DNA from: Clitoria ternatea
Lineage: Eukaryota; Streptophyta; Magnoliopsida; Fabales; Fabaceae
Direction: 5' to 3'
NCBI GenBank assembly: GCA_037962975.1
Contig: CM075672.1
Span: forward strand, 57,048,501 to 57,112,500
Length of the DNA: 64,000 bases
In this document: positions 21,996 through 34,779 of the stretch, in pieces
Layout: each line of letters begins with the position of its first letter
Numbering within the stretch: position 1 is the first letter of the stretch
Notes under the pieces: generated by a model
What the model was told of the DNA's origin: nothing
Databases searched by the model: none
Seen by the model: the letters and a program-made list of their open reading frames with translations, nothing else
Made by a program: the position numbers and the translations under genes

Positions 21996-23922
21996 TTATA
22001 AAAGATAAAATGAAGCTTTTTGGTCATGTCCTCATCACCAAAGATACCTTACGACCACCATTCATCCACCACAAAACACCATATTATGTCACCATTATTT
22101 TATCTCCTTTATGCATGCACTTTTGTCCATTTGAAGCAAAGTTCCAACACTTATTTTCCTCATACCTGAAACTACCACTACTTCTTGCTCTTCTATTTTC
22201 TCATCATCTCTTCACCATCAACATCATGCCTACCATGTACAACTTTTACATGTCAAGCTTGCTACCTACCAAGTCATACATGCAAGCTAGGAGGCCAAAG
22301 AACTACCATTCATCGCCTCCCTAAGCCATTACAATCACCACCAAACCCTAGGGCCACCATTTCTCCACCATCAAGCTTACGACTACCTTCGTCCAACCTT
22401 GCAAGCCTTAATCCTTTCTCTAGGAAGCCATGCATGAAGAATTATGAGGTAAAATATTGGTCTCTCTATTTCTTTCTCTTGGCTGAAAACTCCATTGGTC
22501 ATTCCCTCCTTAGTTTTTGATTTCCATCGCATGCATGTTGAGTTTAAGGTCTTACATGTAATTCTAGGAGCCATGAATATCTTGATCATAATTTAAGAAT
22601 GTCATGCATGTCAAGTTGAAAGTGAAAATCCTCATCCCGTAATCTTCTTACCTTGGTCGAGAGCTCCTTTGGCTTGTCCCCTTTGATTTTTACTCTAATT
22701 TACATGCATGTTGTGTTTAGTGTGTTGCATGTAATTTTCAGAAGCCAAAGGTTCCATTTTTCTCTTGTGTAGCTCACGACTATCAATATTCTAATGCCAC
22801 TACCCTTGTTTTTAAGTTTTAGACATTTGGTGTAAGTCCCAGAGCTACCATTAAAGCTGAGGAATTAAAGAAAAAGGAAGTCGAAACGCTGTCTGGAGAC
22901 TCGCATAGGAAACTTGAGGTAAGGGGAGTCTCTATAACCTTGACTAGAAAAATAGACATGCAAGGGTTTGGGGACCTGCCTTGGGTTTCCACTACTAAAC
23001 CGTGAGTATACATGCAAAAAGAGGAAAAAGTTAATTTAGATGAAAAAAGGAAAAATAATTGCACATTGTTTGCAAGTGATATATTTCTGACTGGTGTTAA
23101 AGTGAAAAGTACATAAATTTTCCTGAATATCAGAAAATATGAATTAGTATGATTCTGGGTGTGAATTAACTTGGTATAATGGAACCTGAAGTTTTAGACT
23201 AGTTACATGAGGGCATGAATACGAGACTAAGGTGGGAAAATATATTTAAGGATCTGACAGATTTAAATTTGGAATTTAAATAACAAAAATTTGGTATTTA
23301 GTGTTTAAGTGAATTTTGATTAGATTTAATAATATATTAGAATAATATCAATAAAATTAGAAAGAAATTAGAAGATAAATGTGAGATTGGGTGTGAAGCT
23401 ATATCTGTATGGATTATGACTGGACTATTGAACTTATTCAAGTATGATTGATAATTTATAGTAACTATGATGTGCCTGTAAGGGGCGTGTGTGTATATAT
23501 ATATAAGTTAGCGAACCTATGAGAAATATAAGATTACCTGGAAACTTTTTAGTATGTTGTGGATGACTAGAATGAGATTAATTTATTGTGGTTGATGATA
23601 ATTGCTGTTGAATTTGTGATAATGTATGACAAGTTATATGATATTGGGTGAAATGTGCTGTTGTATGTCAATATGTTGATATGGTTGTTGACAATTTAAG
23701 TATGGTGAGATTGTGATTTAATAATTTAAGGTAGCTTTGATTACAATCATGAAATTATGTATGAATCCTATAAGACTAAGTGAAGCATGTTATTAAGTGA
23801 AAAGTTATGGAAATATCTGCTAATAGTTGAGATGAGGATGAGTTGTGTGTAATGATATTGAATGGTGATGTGAATGATAGATGTAATATATTAAGGAGAT
23901 TGGAACGTTTAACTATAATTAG

Positions 23923-25597
23923 ATACTCTATGTTAGTAACGAAAGATATTTTAAGGAGATTGGAACAGCGCCAAAAACTTTGTTAAAAGTTTTGATGTGA
24001 TCAAGCTTTTCCGTGGCAAGTTCCACTGTCAGGTTGTAGTATATGTTAAAAATAGAGTATCGTTCCATTGGGATACAGTGTTTAAATATTGATTCGTTAT
24101 TACCTTCACAGAAATAAAACAATAGTTTCATAAACATTTAGAATTTAAAGGAACTGGACATAAACCAATATAAGCTAAAACAAACCATAAGAAATATGAA
24201 CTATCAATTGATAAAAGTTGGGATTGGATTTCATCAATCTTTCCCTTCAATACGTTGCATACATTTATATAAACGGTTTCTAAACTATCACATTTTATGT
24301 CACAATCTTAAATCATTCGCATCGATTCCTTGACTACGAAATCCATATGAAGATTCTTAGATATGTTGATTCCTCAATCACATTAAGAATATTCCAGCAT
24401 TATAAGCGATTGTTTTGATATTCGTTACATTGAATATTATTCCTAATATCCGTTGTAACGAGCATTCCATTTAGATCTATTTTTGTAAGCTATTTTCCAA
24501 TAATCAAACAGAAACTAAGATCAAGAAACTATTTCCCAATAGAATCAAGCATTAAACGTAAAATGAAAAGCCAAAAATGATAGAACAAGAATACCAAATA
24601 TATAAATATAGAACAAACATAAATCAGGGTTTGATCAACTATATCCAATCCCAATGACAGATTTAGCTACACATCATAGCCATTACAATCAAAGATCAAA
24701 GAGAAAAAGATGAAGAAGAGGAAAAAGATGGATTCCAATGAGAGCTCCACATTCCAAAGAGGTGAATTCTGCCAACCGCCTTGATTTTTGAAGGTGTTTA
24801 CTTTTATATTATGTATCTCACTTAAGCTAGAGTTAGCTCGCTTAAGTGAGATAGCTTTCTTAAACTTGAAGGACTCTTTTTTTATTCTAGATTTTCCCTC
24901 ACAGACTCGCTTAGACGAATGAGTCGCTCAAGCGAGTAAAATTCTCCCTTTGCTTGTTGTTGCATTCGCTTAAGCTCAGTGTGATTCACTCAAGCGAGCA
25001 AACCTTGGATTTGGTTCTGGGTAATTCTCGCTTGAGCGGCTTGAGCCTCACTCAAGCAAGTTCTTCATACTCTATTCCTGAATCCTTTTCGCTTAGGCTG
25101 CTTCCCCTTCGCTCAAGTGAAGCCGTCTCTTTTGCTTCCTGGATAATTCTCACTTAAGCGGCTTGAGCCTCGCTCAAGCAAGTTCTTCAATGATGCTCAC
25201 TGGAAGTATTTAGCTCAAGCTAATTGAGATTTTCTTAAGCAAAATCTCCCTCTGATAGTTTCTTCTTGAAGGCTCAAAGCTCGCTCAAGCGGACCTAAGT
25301 CTCGCTTGAGCGAGACACCTAAAACTTGTATTTTTCTTTATTTTGAATTAGGGAATGGCTTGGGATTGTTTGCTTCCTTTTATTTTTCATCTTTTTCACC
25401 TATCATTTAAACAAACATAAAGATAAGAACTTAATTACATTAAAACATATCAAAATATCTGGTTCACAATTTCTATCTATTTGCATGCATAAAATTTTCC
25501 AGATAATGCAACATCTAACAAAATTATATTCAAATACTATCAAAATATCTATATATTTGAGAATTTATCAATACTCTATGTTAGTAACGAAAGATAT
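23923..25597 (-). repeat. Athila-like LTR plus primer site, flanked by a 27-bp direct repeat
   Basis: A 27-bp sequence is identical at 23923-23949 and 25571-25597. Between them, on the minus strand, an LTR-like segment starts with TG at 25570. It shares long stretches (in reverse complement) with the Athila LTR at 28.9-30.3 kb and runs into a primer-site match TGGCGCTGTTCC (23973-23962). It stops there with no gag. A 16-bp piece of the left flank, TTAAGGAGATTGGAAC, occurs at 23891-23906 and again at 23951-23966, next to the primer site. Confidence 0.7.
24773..25325 (-). repeat. Palindromic CGCTTAAGCG/CGCTCAAGCG motif array in the Athila-like LTR
   Basis: Many copies of CTCGCTTGAGCGA, CGCTCAAGCGAG and CTTAAGCGGCTTGAG occur within 550 bp. 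Most are palindromic over 8-12 bases. A matching array is in the plus-strand Athila LTR at 29040-29490. Confidence 0.85.
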
Positions 25598-27411
25598 CTA
25601 TTTTAAGAAGGCATTAATTTTAAAGGTTCTATATAATATTTCTATACAACTAGTATATGAGTATGATTTCATAAATCAAGAAAAGATCTAAAAGGATTAG
25701 CGTCAACTAGGCTATTTAAATAAAGCTAATATGAACAAAAGAGATCAGTAAAGATAAAAAAAAAATTAGCCAGGTGATAAAGGCCTTAAAGGCATTAAAT
25801 GTGACATTAAGGACAAAAGGTTAGTCGAGGAAGGACATTACTTAGTGTTAATGATGAAATGAATATGAGCAATCAGATTAAAAAGAATAAGGTTTGCATT
25901 GTCATGCATTATATACATTTGAATATGAGATATGAGACAAAATGTGGTACAATACTAGCGCATTATAACTATGAGGTATTGTTGGACAAACCATAGTATT
26001 GAGACCATGAAGTGAGCGGGTCTTAGGAATACAAACGGGTTAGGCACCTAGGGGACCCGGTGTAGCACCTGGTGTTGGGCAATCTATGGCAAGCCTATCG
26101 TACTTCAACATTGACAAAGGTGTCTAAGGCCATGGAGAACCAATTCCTATATGAATGTTTACCAAGGTATGACGTATGTATAGAGCCAATTGATTATGTT
26201 GTTAAGGGCTATGAATGCCTCGTATCTGGAATGATGGGAGGTGGAATTGGTGGACTTCGGTTGCTCTAGTGATTATTTTGATGGTTGTTAAGATTGATAA
26301 TGACGATTGAGATTGTGACCAATGGATGACTATCAATAAGCCCATATGCATTATGATAAATTTACTAAAAAAATGAGATAAAGAAATTCATGCATACATG
26401 ACAACATTTGTATGATTAACCCATCATGGTTATGATGATATGTGTGTTTATGTATTGGTGAGTTGATCCCAAGTATGTTGTGTGGAACCTATTTTGGATT
26501 GATTGATGGTCTCCCTAGAACCTAAGGTTGACAATTAATGATATATGTATTCATGTGAATGTGATGATTGTGTGTGAGATGATTATAAATAATGGAAGTG
26601 TAAGCTAAGGTAGTTAAATTTTATAAGTTGTAAACCTTGATATACCTAGAACTATATTAAATATTGACTTATGGTGAATGGTTAAACATATATTAAGATT
26701 GTGGTTAGTAACTGATAATACATATATGGGTAATGATTGAGTAGTAACTTAAGTAGAGTTAGCAGACTGGTGATCAAAAGAATCATAAAGATACTAATGC
26801 TTGTGATAAAAGGATATAGTTATAAGACTGTATGAGTATAAGATAAGTGTTAAATGAAAATAAAATCTATAACTGTAATCTATGCGTCTGGCCTGTGTGC
26901 TTGTTGTGTGAAATCCATCTGAGAGGATGATACACCTTGTTATATGTTTCCAATAAGGATGGAGTGAGATAAACTCACCCTTCTTGTTCTATGGTTTCTA
27001 TTGTGTATATTTAAATATGCACTCTAGGCTAGCAAGGGATAAATTAGGAGAGAAGGTTCATCATCAAATTTACGTAGCAGAAGCTCAGGTATTACTAAAA
27101 GATCATTGCAAAAAGAACAAGAATGCGTATCCAGTAGGCGTTCTGAAAGAACGGGTTCGACCTTAGAGGGGAACAGTCTTTGGTTAATTTGCATTTACAA
27201 TTTTATGGGAGTCTGCGCGCCTCGTCATTCAGAGTGTGTAAGTTTTAGTTGAGACCATATTGTATGAAATCATTTCTTTAAGGTTCTTAATCCACTATTA
27301 TTTTCTTGTACAAAAAAATTAGTTCTCAATTTTACAACTTTAAGCAACACTGTTAGTTAAGTAGAATGATCCACTATAAGGAATTGTCCTAGTTAACCGA
27401 GGGATGCTACA

Positions 27412-28832
27412 TTCTCCATTTCTAAAACAGGGTAGCAGCCCTATTCCAGAACATCAACAGGTATTTTATCAACCATTTTTAGGATCCAAAGGTCCTAACA
27501 AACCCATCACTATACTATCCATAAATCACACTTTTCTCGTGTTTTGAGTAGGAACGTACGCCGACACATAGACATCTTCCTTTTAGCATCCAAACAGCCA
27601 CACAAATTAAATTTTCATATATATATATATATAATCCACACCAATTTAGAGAGATCACACAGTCTTGACACTCTAAGGGTTCTCATATAAACATTACTAG
27701 AACTAGTTTGATTCATCATACACTTTAGCCATTTTATCATTGATTAGTAAGCTTAGCTTCTGAGACTTTCTCAATAATTATTCTAAGAAAATTCATTCAG
27801 TATGTATACAACCCTTTAATCATCATTTCACTCAAGCACAAGCCATGCATGCTCAAGATTTAACCATAGAAACAAGATACCACACATGCAAGGTAAAAGA
27901 TAACATTTTTCATCATAGAATTTTGCATGCAATATTAGGAATCCTACAGGGTCAGGCGGTGGAAACATATAGGATTCCAAAAAATTTACAAAACCGAGTG
28001 TTTCAAAGCACCATAAAACAACAAAATTAAAATTCATTTAGTGTTTACCTCTTGTAGATGTGAAAATAGTTCCTTAATCAAAGCAATCGTAGCTTCGTTC
28101 ATTAGGATTCCACACGAGCACTCCCACTAGAATTTCAATCTCCAAATGCTAGTTTAAAATTTAGTGAGTAATCCTTTTACCTTGAGCAGTTGCCTATGAG
28201 CATCTCATGCTTTATATATAGGCTTAGGTCTAAACTTGATGAGCTCTCAATAAACATTGGACTCTTAACTCATTCTGAATAAGTTAGGCCTAATAGTTTT
28301 ATTTTAGTCTAACTAAAATGAAACTATCCTCTGGTGGGCTTACTCTATGCATGTGACCATATAGGTAAAATATCTGGTTATATTAATAATAAACCATTTT
28401 ATTATTAATATAAAATAAGAGCGACATCTAGCAATGCATTATTATGTTCAAATACTATTTATCATGGATATAACCTATAAGTGATAATTATTATATATAT
28501 TTATTCCTTTTGTCACGATATCTGTTTGGGCCCAAGGCATGATCATTGTCATCCTTGTATGGCCCAAATCATTTTACTTGATACCAAAGTAGACTCTACT
28601 GAATAAATATCCATGATTTGTGAGATCAGATTATTTATACATTCACACACTAGTATTAATGTATTTACATGTCCCTATGTAAATACATAGCTAAGGACAT
28701 CTTAGGAATAGTTCTCATATGACCTACTATTCCAAGGATAAATAGATTTAAAACAATTTTAAAACTAAAAGGACTTATTTCTTTCATATGTTAAAAATCC
28801 TACATTAACAACTTGTAGTGTATACACCAACA
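27412..28832 (-). repeat. Copia-type 3' LTR (left limit uncertain)
   Basis: On the minus strand the LTR begins TGTTGG at 28832, right after the purine tract AGTGGGAGAT, the usual Ty1/copia junction. A TATA box (TATATATAAAG) lies on the minus strand at 28220-28210, giving a U3 of about 600 bp. The left end is not resolved and is set at the end of the preceding solo LTR. The internal region that should lie to the right is missing, because the Athila-like element begins within about 50 bp. Confidence 0.52.
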
Positions 28833-28842
28833 ATCTCCCACT
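28833..28842 (-). other. Copia polypurine tract
   Basis: AGTGGGAGAT on the minus strand directly precedes TGTTGG. This is the standard plus-strand primer and LTR start of many plant copia elements. Confidence 0.6.
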
Positions 28843-28886
28843 TACACTAGAGCTAATCAGACATTTATCTAATGCCTAACGATCTA

Positions 28887-30351
28887 GTGTGTCTTAGATA
28901 TTGTTTTACGATTTAATATAAATACGTGTTTTTCATCCTAAGTTTTGTGTATTTGTAGATGACAAGGATAAGGAAGAAAAGAAGGAAGAGAGCTAAAGAG
29001 AATTTTCCCAATAAAATCCCAAGATAAAGTGCAAACATTAATCAACTCACTTAAGTGAGATTCAATTCCCTTGAGTGAGTAAGGAATTCAAGTTTAAAAA
29101 GCATTAGACCCGAGATTCACTTAAGCGAATCTACAACCGCCTGAGCGAATTTCTTCGAGAGAGTAGAATACATGAATTTGCTTGAGCGAGCTTAATTAGC
29201 TCAAGCGAAAATAAGGCAGAATTAGAAACAAGACTAATTTACTTGAGCGAATCCATTGCACTCAAGTGAAATTCTTCCAGAGGCTAATCAAAAGGAATTT
29301 ACTTGAGCGGACACCAAATGGCTCAAGCGAATGAAGAACAGAGGAAACGGGGCATAGGAGGACTCGCTTAAGCAAATCATTCACCCAAGTGAGTCTGTGT
29401 GGGAAAAACCAGGGACCAGAAGCTTCTTTCAAGGTAAAGAAAGTAATTCGCTTAAGTGAATTACTAGTTCCTTGAGCGAATTGATGAAAGTTTAAATAGA
29501 GAAGAAAACATTCTTGATAGAGGGATCATCATCAAAAATAAAAATCGACCACATCGTCAAGACTCTTTTTCTCTTCTTCTTCTTATTTTCCTTTCTCTAC
29601 TTTGCAAGCTTGATTATAATGGCTACCATGTGTAGCTAAACTTTTCTTTGGGATTAGATGTAATTAACTCGAACCCGATGTACGCTTGTTATATTTATAT
29701 AATTGCTACTTTCGTTCTATAGCTTTTTATTTTCCATTTTTTCCTTGATGCTTGAATCCATCTAATCAATAGCTTCTAGATTTGAGTTTCCGTTGGCTTT
29801 TGGAAAATGACTTTCAAAAATGAATCTAAATGGAACACTCGTTATGATGATTATTAGGAATAGTAATCGATGGAATGAATATCAAAACAATCGATCTTAA
29901 TGCTAGAATAAGTTCAGAATGATTGAGGAATCAACATATTTGAGGTTATTCTTATGAATTTTGTAGTCAAGGGATCGATATGAATGACTTTGATTGTGAC
30001 ATAAAAAGCCATAGTTTGAAAACCATTTATGTGAATATATACAATATGTCGAAGGGTGAGAAGAAGAAATCCAGTCCCAACACTTTCTTTGATTTTTGTA
30101 CTTGTTATTATTCGTGTTATCCTTGTTTAATGGTTAATGTTTAAAGTTACATTTCAATCTTTATATATATATATATATATATATATTATTTAATGAATTA
30201 AAACTTTGTTTCCCGCCTGAATCATATGAAATCATGTTGTTGAAACACCACTCCTCAGTGGAACAACACTCTAATATACTATAATACGATGTGGAAAACT
30301 TAACGCTACTCATTATAATCAAAACCAACACCAAGCTTTAACACCATACCA
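28887..30351 (+). repeat. 5' LTR of the Athila-like element
   Basis: It starts near TGTGTCTTAGATATT and ends near CACCATACCA, a few bases before the primer site. It holds an array of CGCTTAAGCG-like palindromes (29040-29490), a (TA)n run (about 30161-30187), and a U5 part that is the reverse complement of 23990-24700. The exact start is inferred from the end of the copia remnant. Confidence 0.6.
29040..29490 (+). repeat. Palindromic CGCTTAAGCG-type motif array in the Athila LTR
   Basis: Copies such as TCACTTAAGCGAATC, TTGCTTGAGCGAGC and CTTGAGCGAATCC recur every 20-45 bp. It is the same motif family as 24773-25325, although the surrounding LTR sequences have diverged. Confidence 0.82.
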
Positions 30352-30356
30352 AGTTT

Positions 30357-30368
30357 TGGCCGGGGAGC
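30357..30368 (+). other. Degenerate primer binding site of the Athila-like element
   Basis: TGGCCGGGGAGC matches the outer parts of the Athila primer site (TGGCGCCGTTGCCGGGGA) with the middle missing. That suggests an internal deletion of about six bases. Confidence 0.5.
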
Positions 30369-30639
30369 GGTGTGATTTTGACAAGTTTGATTTCATATAT
30401 TTAGGCATTGTGAATATTATAATTATTGTTGCTACTTGATCTTTTTCTATGCTGACGCTTGCCCTATTAGTTTTGCTTTATGTTATTGAGAAGTCAGGGA
30501 TCTAAAAATTAGCTGGAATTCGATCCTAACCTGAAAAATCTCTAAGGAAAAGCAAAGGTAAAACAAAGAATTAGCAACAAGAGCCAGGATAATCTTCTTC
30601 TACACCTATTTTTGAATCATCTATAAAGGAAGAAATAGA

Positions 30640-32208
30640 GAAAATGGCAGAAGAAAACAACAATCAGAATCCTCCAAGGAGAACACTAGGATATTATGCT
30701 AATTAGCAAGGTCCCAGATATTTTTCGAGCATTGTCATTCCATAGACAACAAGGGCTTTAGAAATGAAGCAAATTTTTGAGTCTTATAAGTACACATCAA
30801 TTCACTGGAATGTCACATGAAGATCTATACACTCATTTATCAATATTCTATGAGTTGGTTGGCACCATGGGTTTTGAACCAAGTAATTTGTAAGTTGCTT
30901 ACTTAAGATTATTTCCTTTTTCTTTAACAGGAAAAGCCAAAGAATGGTTATAATCTTATCCAAATCAAAGTTTGAATAACTGGTCAACTATGGAAGAGAA
31001 ATTCTTACAAAGATTCTTCCCTCCATCCTGGTTCATTAAGGCAAAATCAGATATTTCTACCTTTAGACAGGGAGCAGAAAAACCTTTTTGTGAAGCTTGG
31101 GATTGATTCAAGTCATTATTGAGAAAGTTTCCTAATCATGCTTTTGAAGACATAGCCCAGTTAAACATCTTTTATAATGGATTGAGAGCAGATACAAAGA
31201 TGATTTTAGATGCAGCAACAAGAGGTACGATGATGACAGTTAATGTTGATCAAGCCATAAGAATCATTGAAGCCTTATCTTTTACATATTATCAGGCTTA
31301 GCATGATCGTCACCAGGTTTAGAAGGAAGGAATTCTTGATCTTAATATCACTAATGTAATTCTAGCACAAAACAAAATCTTGACTCAGTAGATAGAAGCA
31401 TTGACATAACAAATGGCTAAATTTCCTCAACAGTTACATGTTGTGCATTCTTCTTTCTCTATGTAGTAATAGTTACCATTGAGATGTGATTTCTGTCAGG
31501 GAGAGCATGCTAATGGACATTGTGCTTCTCCAGATGAAGCGGTGCATTACATGGGAAATCAACCCAAGCAAGGTAATTTCAATTCCAATTATTCTAACCA
31601 ACCGTTTCAGGGCTGGAGAAGTAACCAGAATCAAAGGGGATGGAAACAAGAGGCTGGTCCATTGAACAGACCCAATTACCAGTAGAATTATCCTTCTTTG
31701 CATGAAAAGACTTTAAAGCTAGAATATACATTGGAAAAGATTATGCAGGCTTCATTGACTAATCTGAAGAATACTAAGGCGTCCATCAGAAATCTTGAAA
31801 CTCAGGTGGGACAGTTAGCACGTTAGATTACTGATCAAAAAGGACATCAGTATGAAGCAAATATTCAGCCAAACCCAAAGGAGTATTATATAGCGGTGAC
31901 TATGAGAAGTGGTAAAATTATGGGAGTTGAGTTGAGTGAAAAAGAAAAAATTGAGGAAAAGATTCTGAGTGAAAATGAGAAAGCAAGAGTAGGTGAGGAA
32001 AAAAAAGAAAAAGAAAGAGTAACAAAAGGAAATAAAGAAAAAGAGAGTGTAAATAAAGAAAATAGTGAAAAAGAAAAAAATCAAAAAGAGAGTCTGAGAA
32101 AGGTAAGGAAAAAGCTGATGACACATTGCCACAGCTAGAGAGTATGACTTATCTGAAAATCCTTTAAAGCGAGATAAAGAAAGGCAGTTTACTCGTTTCA
32201 TGGACATT
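30640..32208 (+). pseudogene. gag: gag of the Athila-like element (broken)
   Basis: Starting near the ATG at 30643, short in-frame pieces resemble Athila gag. A capsid segment lies at about 31010-31290 (LLRKFPNHAFEDIAQLN), followed by a CCHC zinc knuckle CDFCQGEHANGHC at about 31483-31521 and a Gln/Asn-rich tail. A very lysine/glutamate-rich linker (31900-32110) leads to the conserved gag end RQFTRFMDIL (about 32184-32210). The frame is interrupted many times. The product would have been the particle protein. The protease region expected after it is absent. Confidence 0.7.
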
Positions 32209-34779
32209 TTAGGAGATTAAATCCAACCATGAAAGAGGTAGTTAAAAAGGAAGTCATGAAATTGCTGGAAGTAGGGATGATTTATCTGATTTCAAACAAT
32301 GCTTGGGTTAGTCCTGTGTAAGTTGTTCTAAAGAAAGAAGGCATGATTGTTATAAAGAATGAAAAAAATGAGATGATTTCGACCAGGACGGTGACTGGAT
32401 GGAGAATGTATATTGACTACAGAAAGCTAAATCAAGCGACATGAAAAGACTATTTTCCTTTGCCATTCATGGATCAGATGCTAGAAAGATTAACTGGTCA
32501 GGCTTATTATTGTTTTCTGGATGGTTATTTAGGTTATAATTAGATAGCCGTAGCTCTAGAAAATCAGGAGAAGATAACATTTACTTGTTCGTTTAGTGTT
32601 TTTGCTTATAAAAGATGCCATTTGGACTTTGTAATGCTCCAGCTACTTTTCAGAGGTGTATGTTTGCCATTTTTACGGATCTTGTTGAAAAATGCATTTA
32701 AGTTTTCACTGATGATTTTTCTATATTTGGCATATCATTTAATCTTTGTTTGGAGAATCTAGATGCAGTCTTGCAGAGGTGTGTGGAGACAAATCTTCTG
32801 CTTAATTGGGAAAAATGTCATTTTATGGTTACTAAAGGCATTGTACTTGGTCGTAAGATCTCAAGTAAAGGCATTGAAGTAGATCAGGCTAAAGTGGAAG
32901 TTATTGCCAAGTTACCATCACTAGTTAATTTTAAAGAAGTTAGAAGTTTCTTAGGGCATGTTGGTTTCTATAGGCGATTCATCAAAGATTTCTCCAAAAT
33001 CGCCAAGCCCCTGAGTAACTTGATGAATAAAGATGTTTCTTTTCATTTTAATAATTCTTGTTTATCTGCATTTAAATTATTGAAGCAAAAGTTGATTTCT
33101 GCACCATAATAGTTGCTCCTGATTGGAAAATTGATTTTGAACTCATGTGTGATGAGAGTGACTATGCCATAGGAGCAATTTTGGGACAAAGGAAATCTAA
33201 AATTTTTCATCCCATACACTATGCTAGTAAAGTTTTAAATGAGGCTCAAATTAATTATGCCACTACTGAAAAAGAATTACCGATAGTTGTGCATGGTCAT
33301 GAAAAATTTAGATCATATCTAATTGGTTCAAGAGTGATTATTTTTCCAGATCATGCAGCTTTAAAGTACTTGCTGAACAAATCTGATTCTAAGCCTAGAT
33401 TAATCAGATGGATTCTTCTTTTGTAAGAATTTGATCTGGTTATTCAGGATAAAAAGGGAAGTGAGAACTATATTGCTGATCATCTATCTAGGCTTGTGAA
33501 TAATGAAGTCACAAAGCTACAACCTGAGGTGTAAGAAGATTTTTGTGATGAAAAGCTATTGTTGATCTAGGAGAGGCTATGGTTTGCAGATATGGCTAAT
33601 TTCAAAGTTGTTGGAGTTATTCCTGATGATTACTCCTGGCAATAGAGAAAAAAGTTTTGAGAAATGCCAGACAATTTTTTTAGGATAACCCTACCTATTC
33701 AAAATTAATGCTGATAATGTTTTATGTAGGTGCGTATCTTTGTAGGAGGCTAGAAGCATTTTATGGCATTGTTATAGTTCTGCTTATGAAGGTCATTTTA
33801 ATGGAGAAAGAATAACTGCCAAAGTTCTCCAATCTGGATTCTATTCGCCATCTTTGTTTGAAGATGCTAATACTTTTATGCAACAATGTGATAGCTGTCA
33901 AAGATCCAGAAGCATCTCAAAAAGGAATGAAATGCCATTAACAACAATCTTAGAAGTTGAAGCATTTGATTGTTGGGGCATAGATTTTGTTGGCCCCTTC
34001 CCTATATACTTTTCAAATGAATACATTTTGGTTATAGTAGATTATGTTACTAAATGGGTAGAAGTTGTTGCTTGTACTAACTTTGATGCTAAAACTGTTA
34101 TTAAATTCTTGAAAAGAAATATATTTTGCAGGTTTGGCACCCCAAGAGTTTTGATAAGTGATGATGGTTCTCATTTTTGTAATAGTCAACTTCAAAAGGG
34201 CCTTGAACATTATGGAGTTAGGCATGAAGTTGCCTCTCCATATCATCCATAAGCTAACGGGCAAGTTGAGGTTTCAAACAGGGAAATTAAAAAGATTCTT
34301 AAAAAAAATTGTATCCCAAAGCAGAAAGGACTGGTTAATAAAGATAGATGATGTATTATGGGCATACAAGACATCATTCAAGGCTCCTACAGGTTTTCAC
34401 CTTACTAGTTGGTTTATGGTAAAAGTTATCATTTACCCGTGGAGTTGGAGCAAGAGGCATAGTGGGAAATTAAGATGTTGAACTTTGATTCAAAGGATTT
34501 AACAGACAAGAGGAAGTTTCAAATTTCAGAGTTGGAAGAATAAAGATTGCAAGCATATGATTCTTCCAAAATTTACAAAGAAAAGAAGAAAGCTTATCAC
34601 GACTAGAAGATTATAAAGAAAAGCTTTTATCCAGGACAATCTGTGTTGTTGTTAAATTCAAGACTTAAACTTTTTCTGAGTAAGCTCAAATCTAAGTGGT
34701 CAGGACCTTTCTTGGTGAAAGAAGTCAAAGCATATAGAGCAGTGGAGCTACAGGACCTAGAATCCAAGAGGACTGGGAC
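32209..34779 (+). pseudogene. pol: pol of the Athila-like element: RT, RNase H, integrase (broken, protease missing)
   Basis: RT begins abruptly at 32210 with RRLNPTMKEVVKKEV and has YIDYRKLNQA (about 32410) and FTDDFSIFG (about 32706, Y replaced by F). It continues as NWEKCHFMV, SSKGIEVD and FYRRFIKDFSKIAKPL (32750-33100), a signature of Athila. RNase H is at about 33130-33500 (LMCDESDYAIGAILGQ, ADHLSRL). Integrase is at about 33700-34480, with a CDSC finger, WGIDFVGPFP, SDDGSHF and ANGQVEVSNREIK. A short C-terminal piece (KSKWSGPFLV) ends at 34779. There are at least ten stops and several frame changes. Orientation and family are clear. Confidence 0.82.

Larger units (their letters stand above)
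20342..27411 (+). repeat. Probable Tekay/Del-like solo LTR with nested insertions
   Basis: The proposed start is TGTCAGGCGGGG and the proposed end is CCGAGGGATGCTACA. The end closely resembles that of the intact Tekay LTR (CCGAGGGTGTTACA). Upstream, AACTCACCCTTCTTG (26970) and CTGCGCGCCTCGTCATTC (27211) match features near the 3' end of the Tekay LTR. The flanks share TTCT on both sides (20338-20341, 27412-27415), a weak target duplication. No gag or pol lies inside. Excluding the Athila-like insert the LTR would be about 5.4 kb. The start is the least certain part. Confidence 0.42.
28887..34779 (+). mobile_element. Athila-like Ty3/gypsy retrotransposon, truncated on the right
   Basis: A 5' LTR (about 28887-30351) is followed by a degenerate primer site, remnants of gag with a zinc knuckle, RT, RNase H and integrase. 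All are on the plus strand, in the order and with the sequence style of Athila elements. The element is cut off at 34779, where another LTR begins. No 3' LTR is present. Stops and frameshifts are very frequent, so it is old. Confidence 0.82.

Noticed and set aside
20986..22589. Short Ser/Pro/His-rich frames that might be small host genes
   Set aside because: Low-complexity translation of C/A-rich LTR leader sequence and a TC microsatellite. No conserved domain or splice structure.
31815..32207. Minus-strand frame rich in Phe and Ser, resembling a membrane protein
   Set aside because: It is the antisense of the Lys/Glu-rich gag linker of the Athila-like element.
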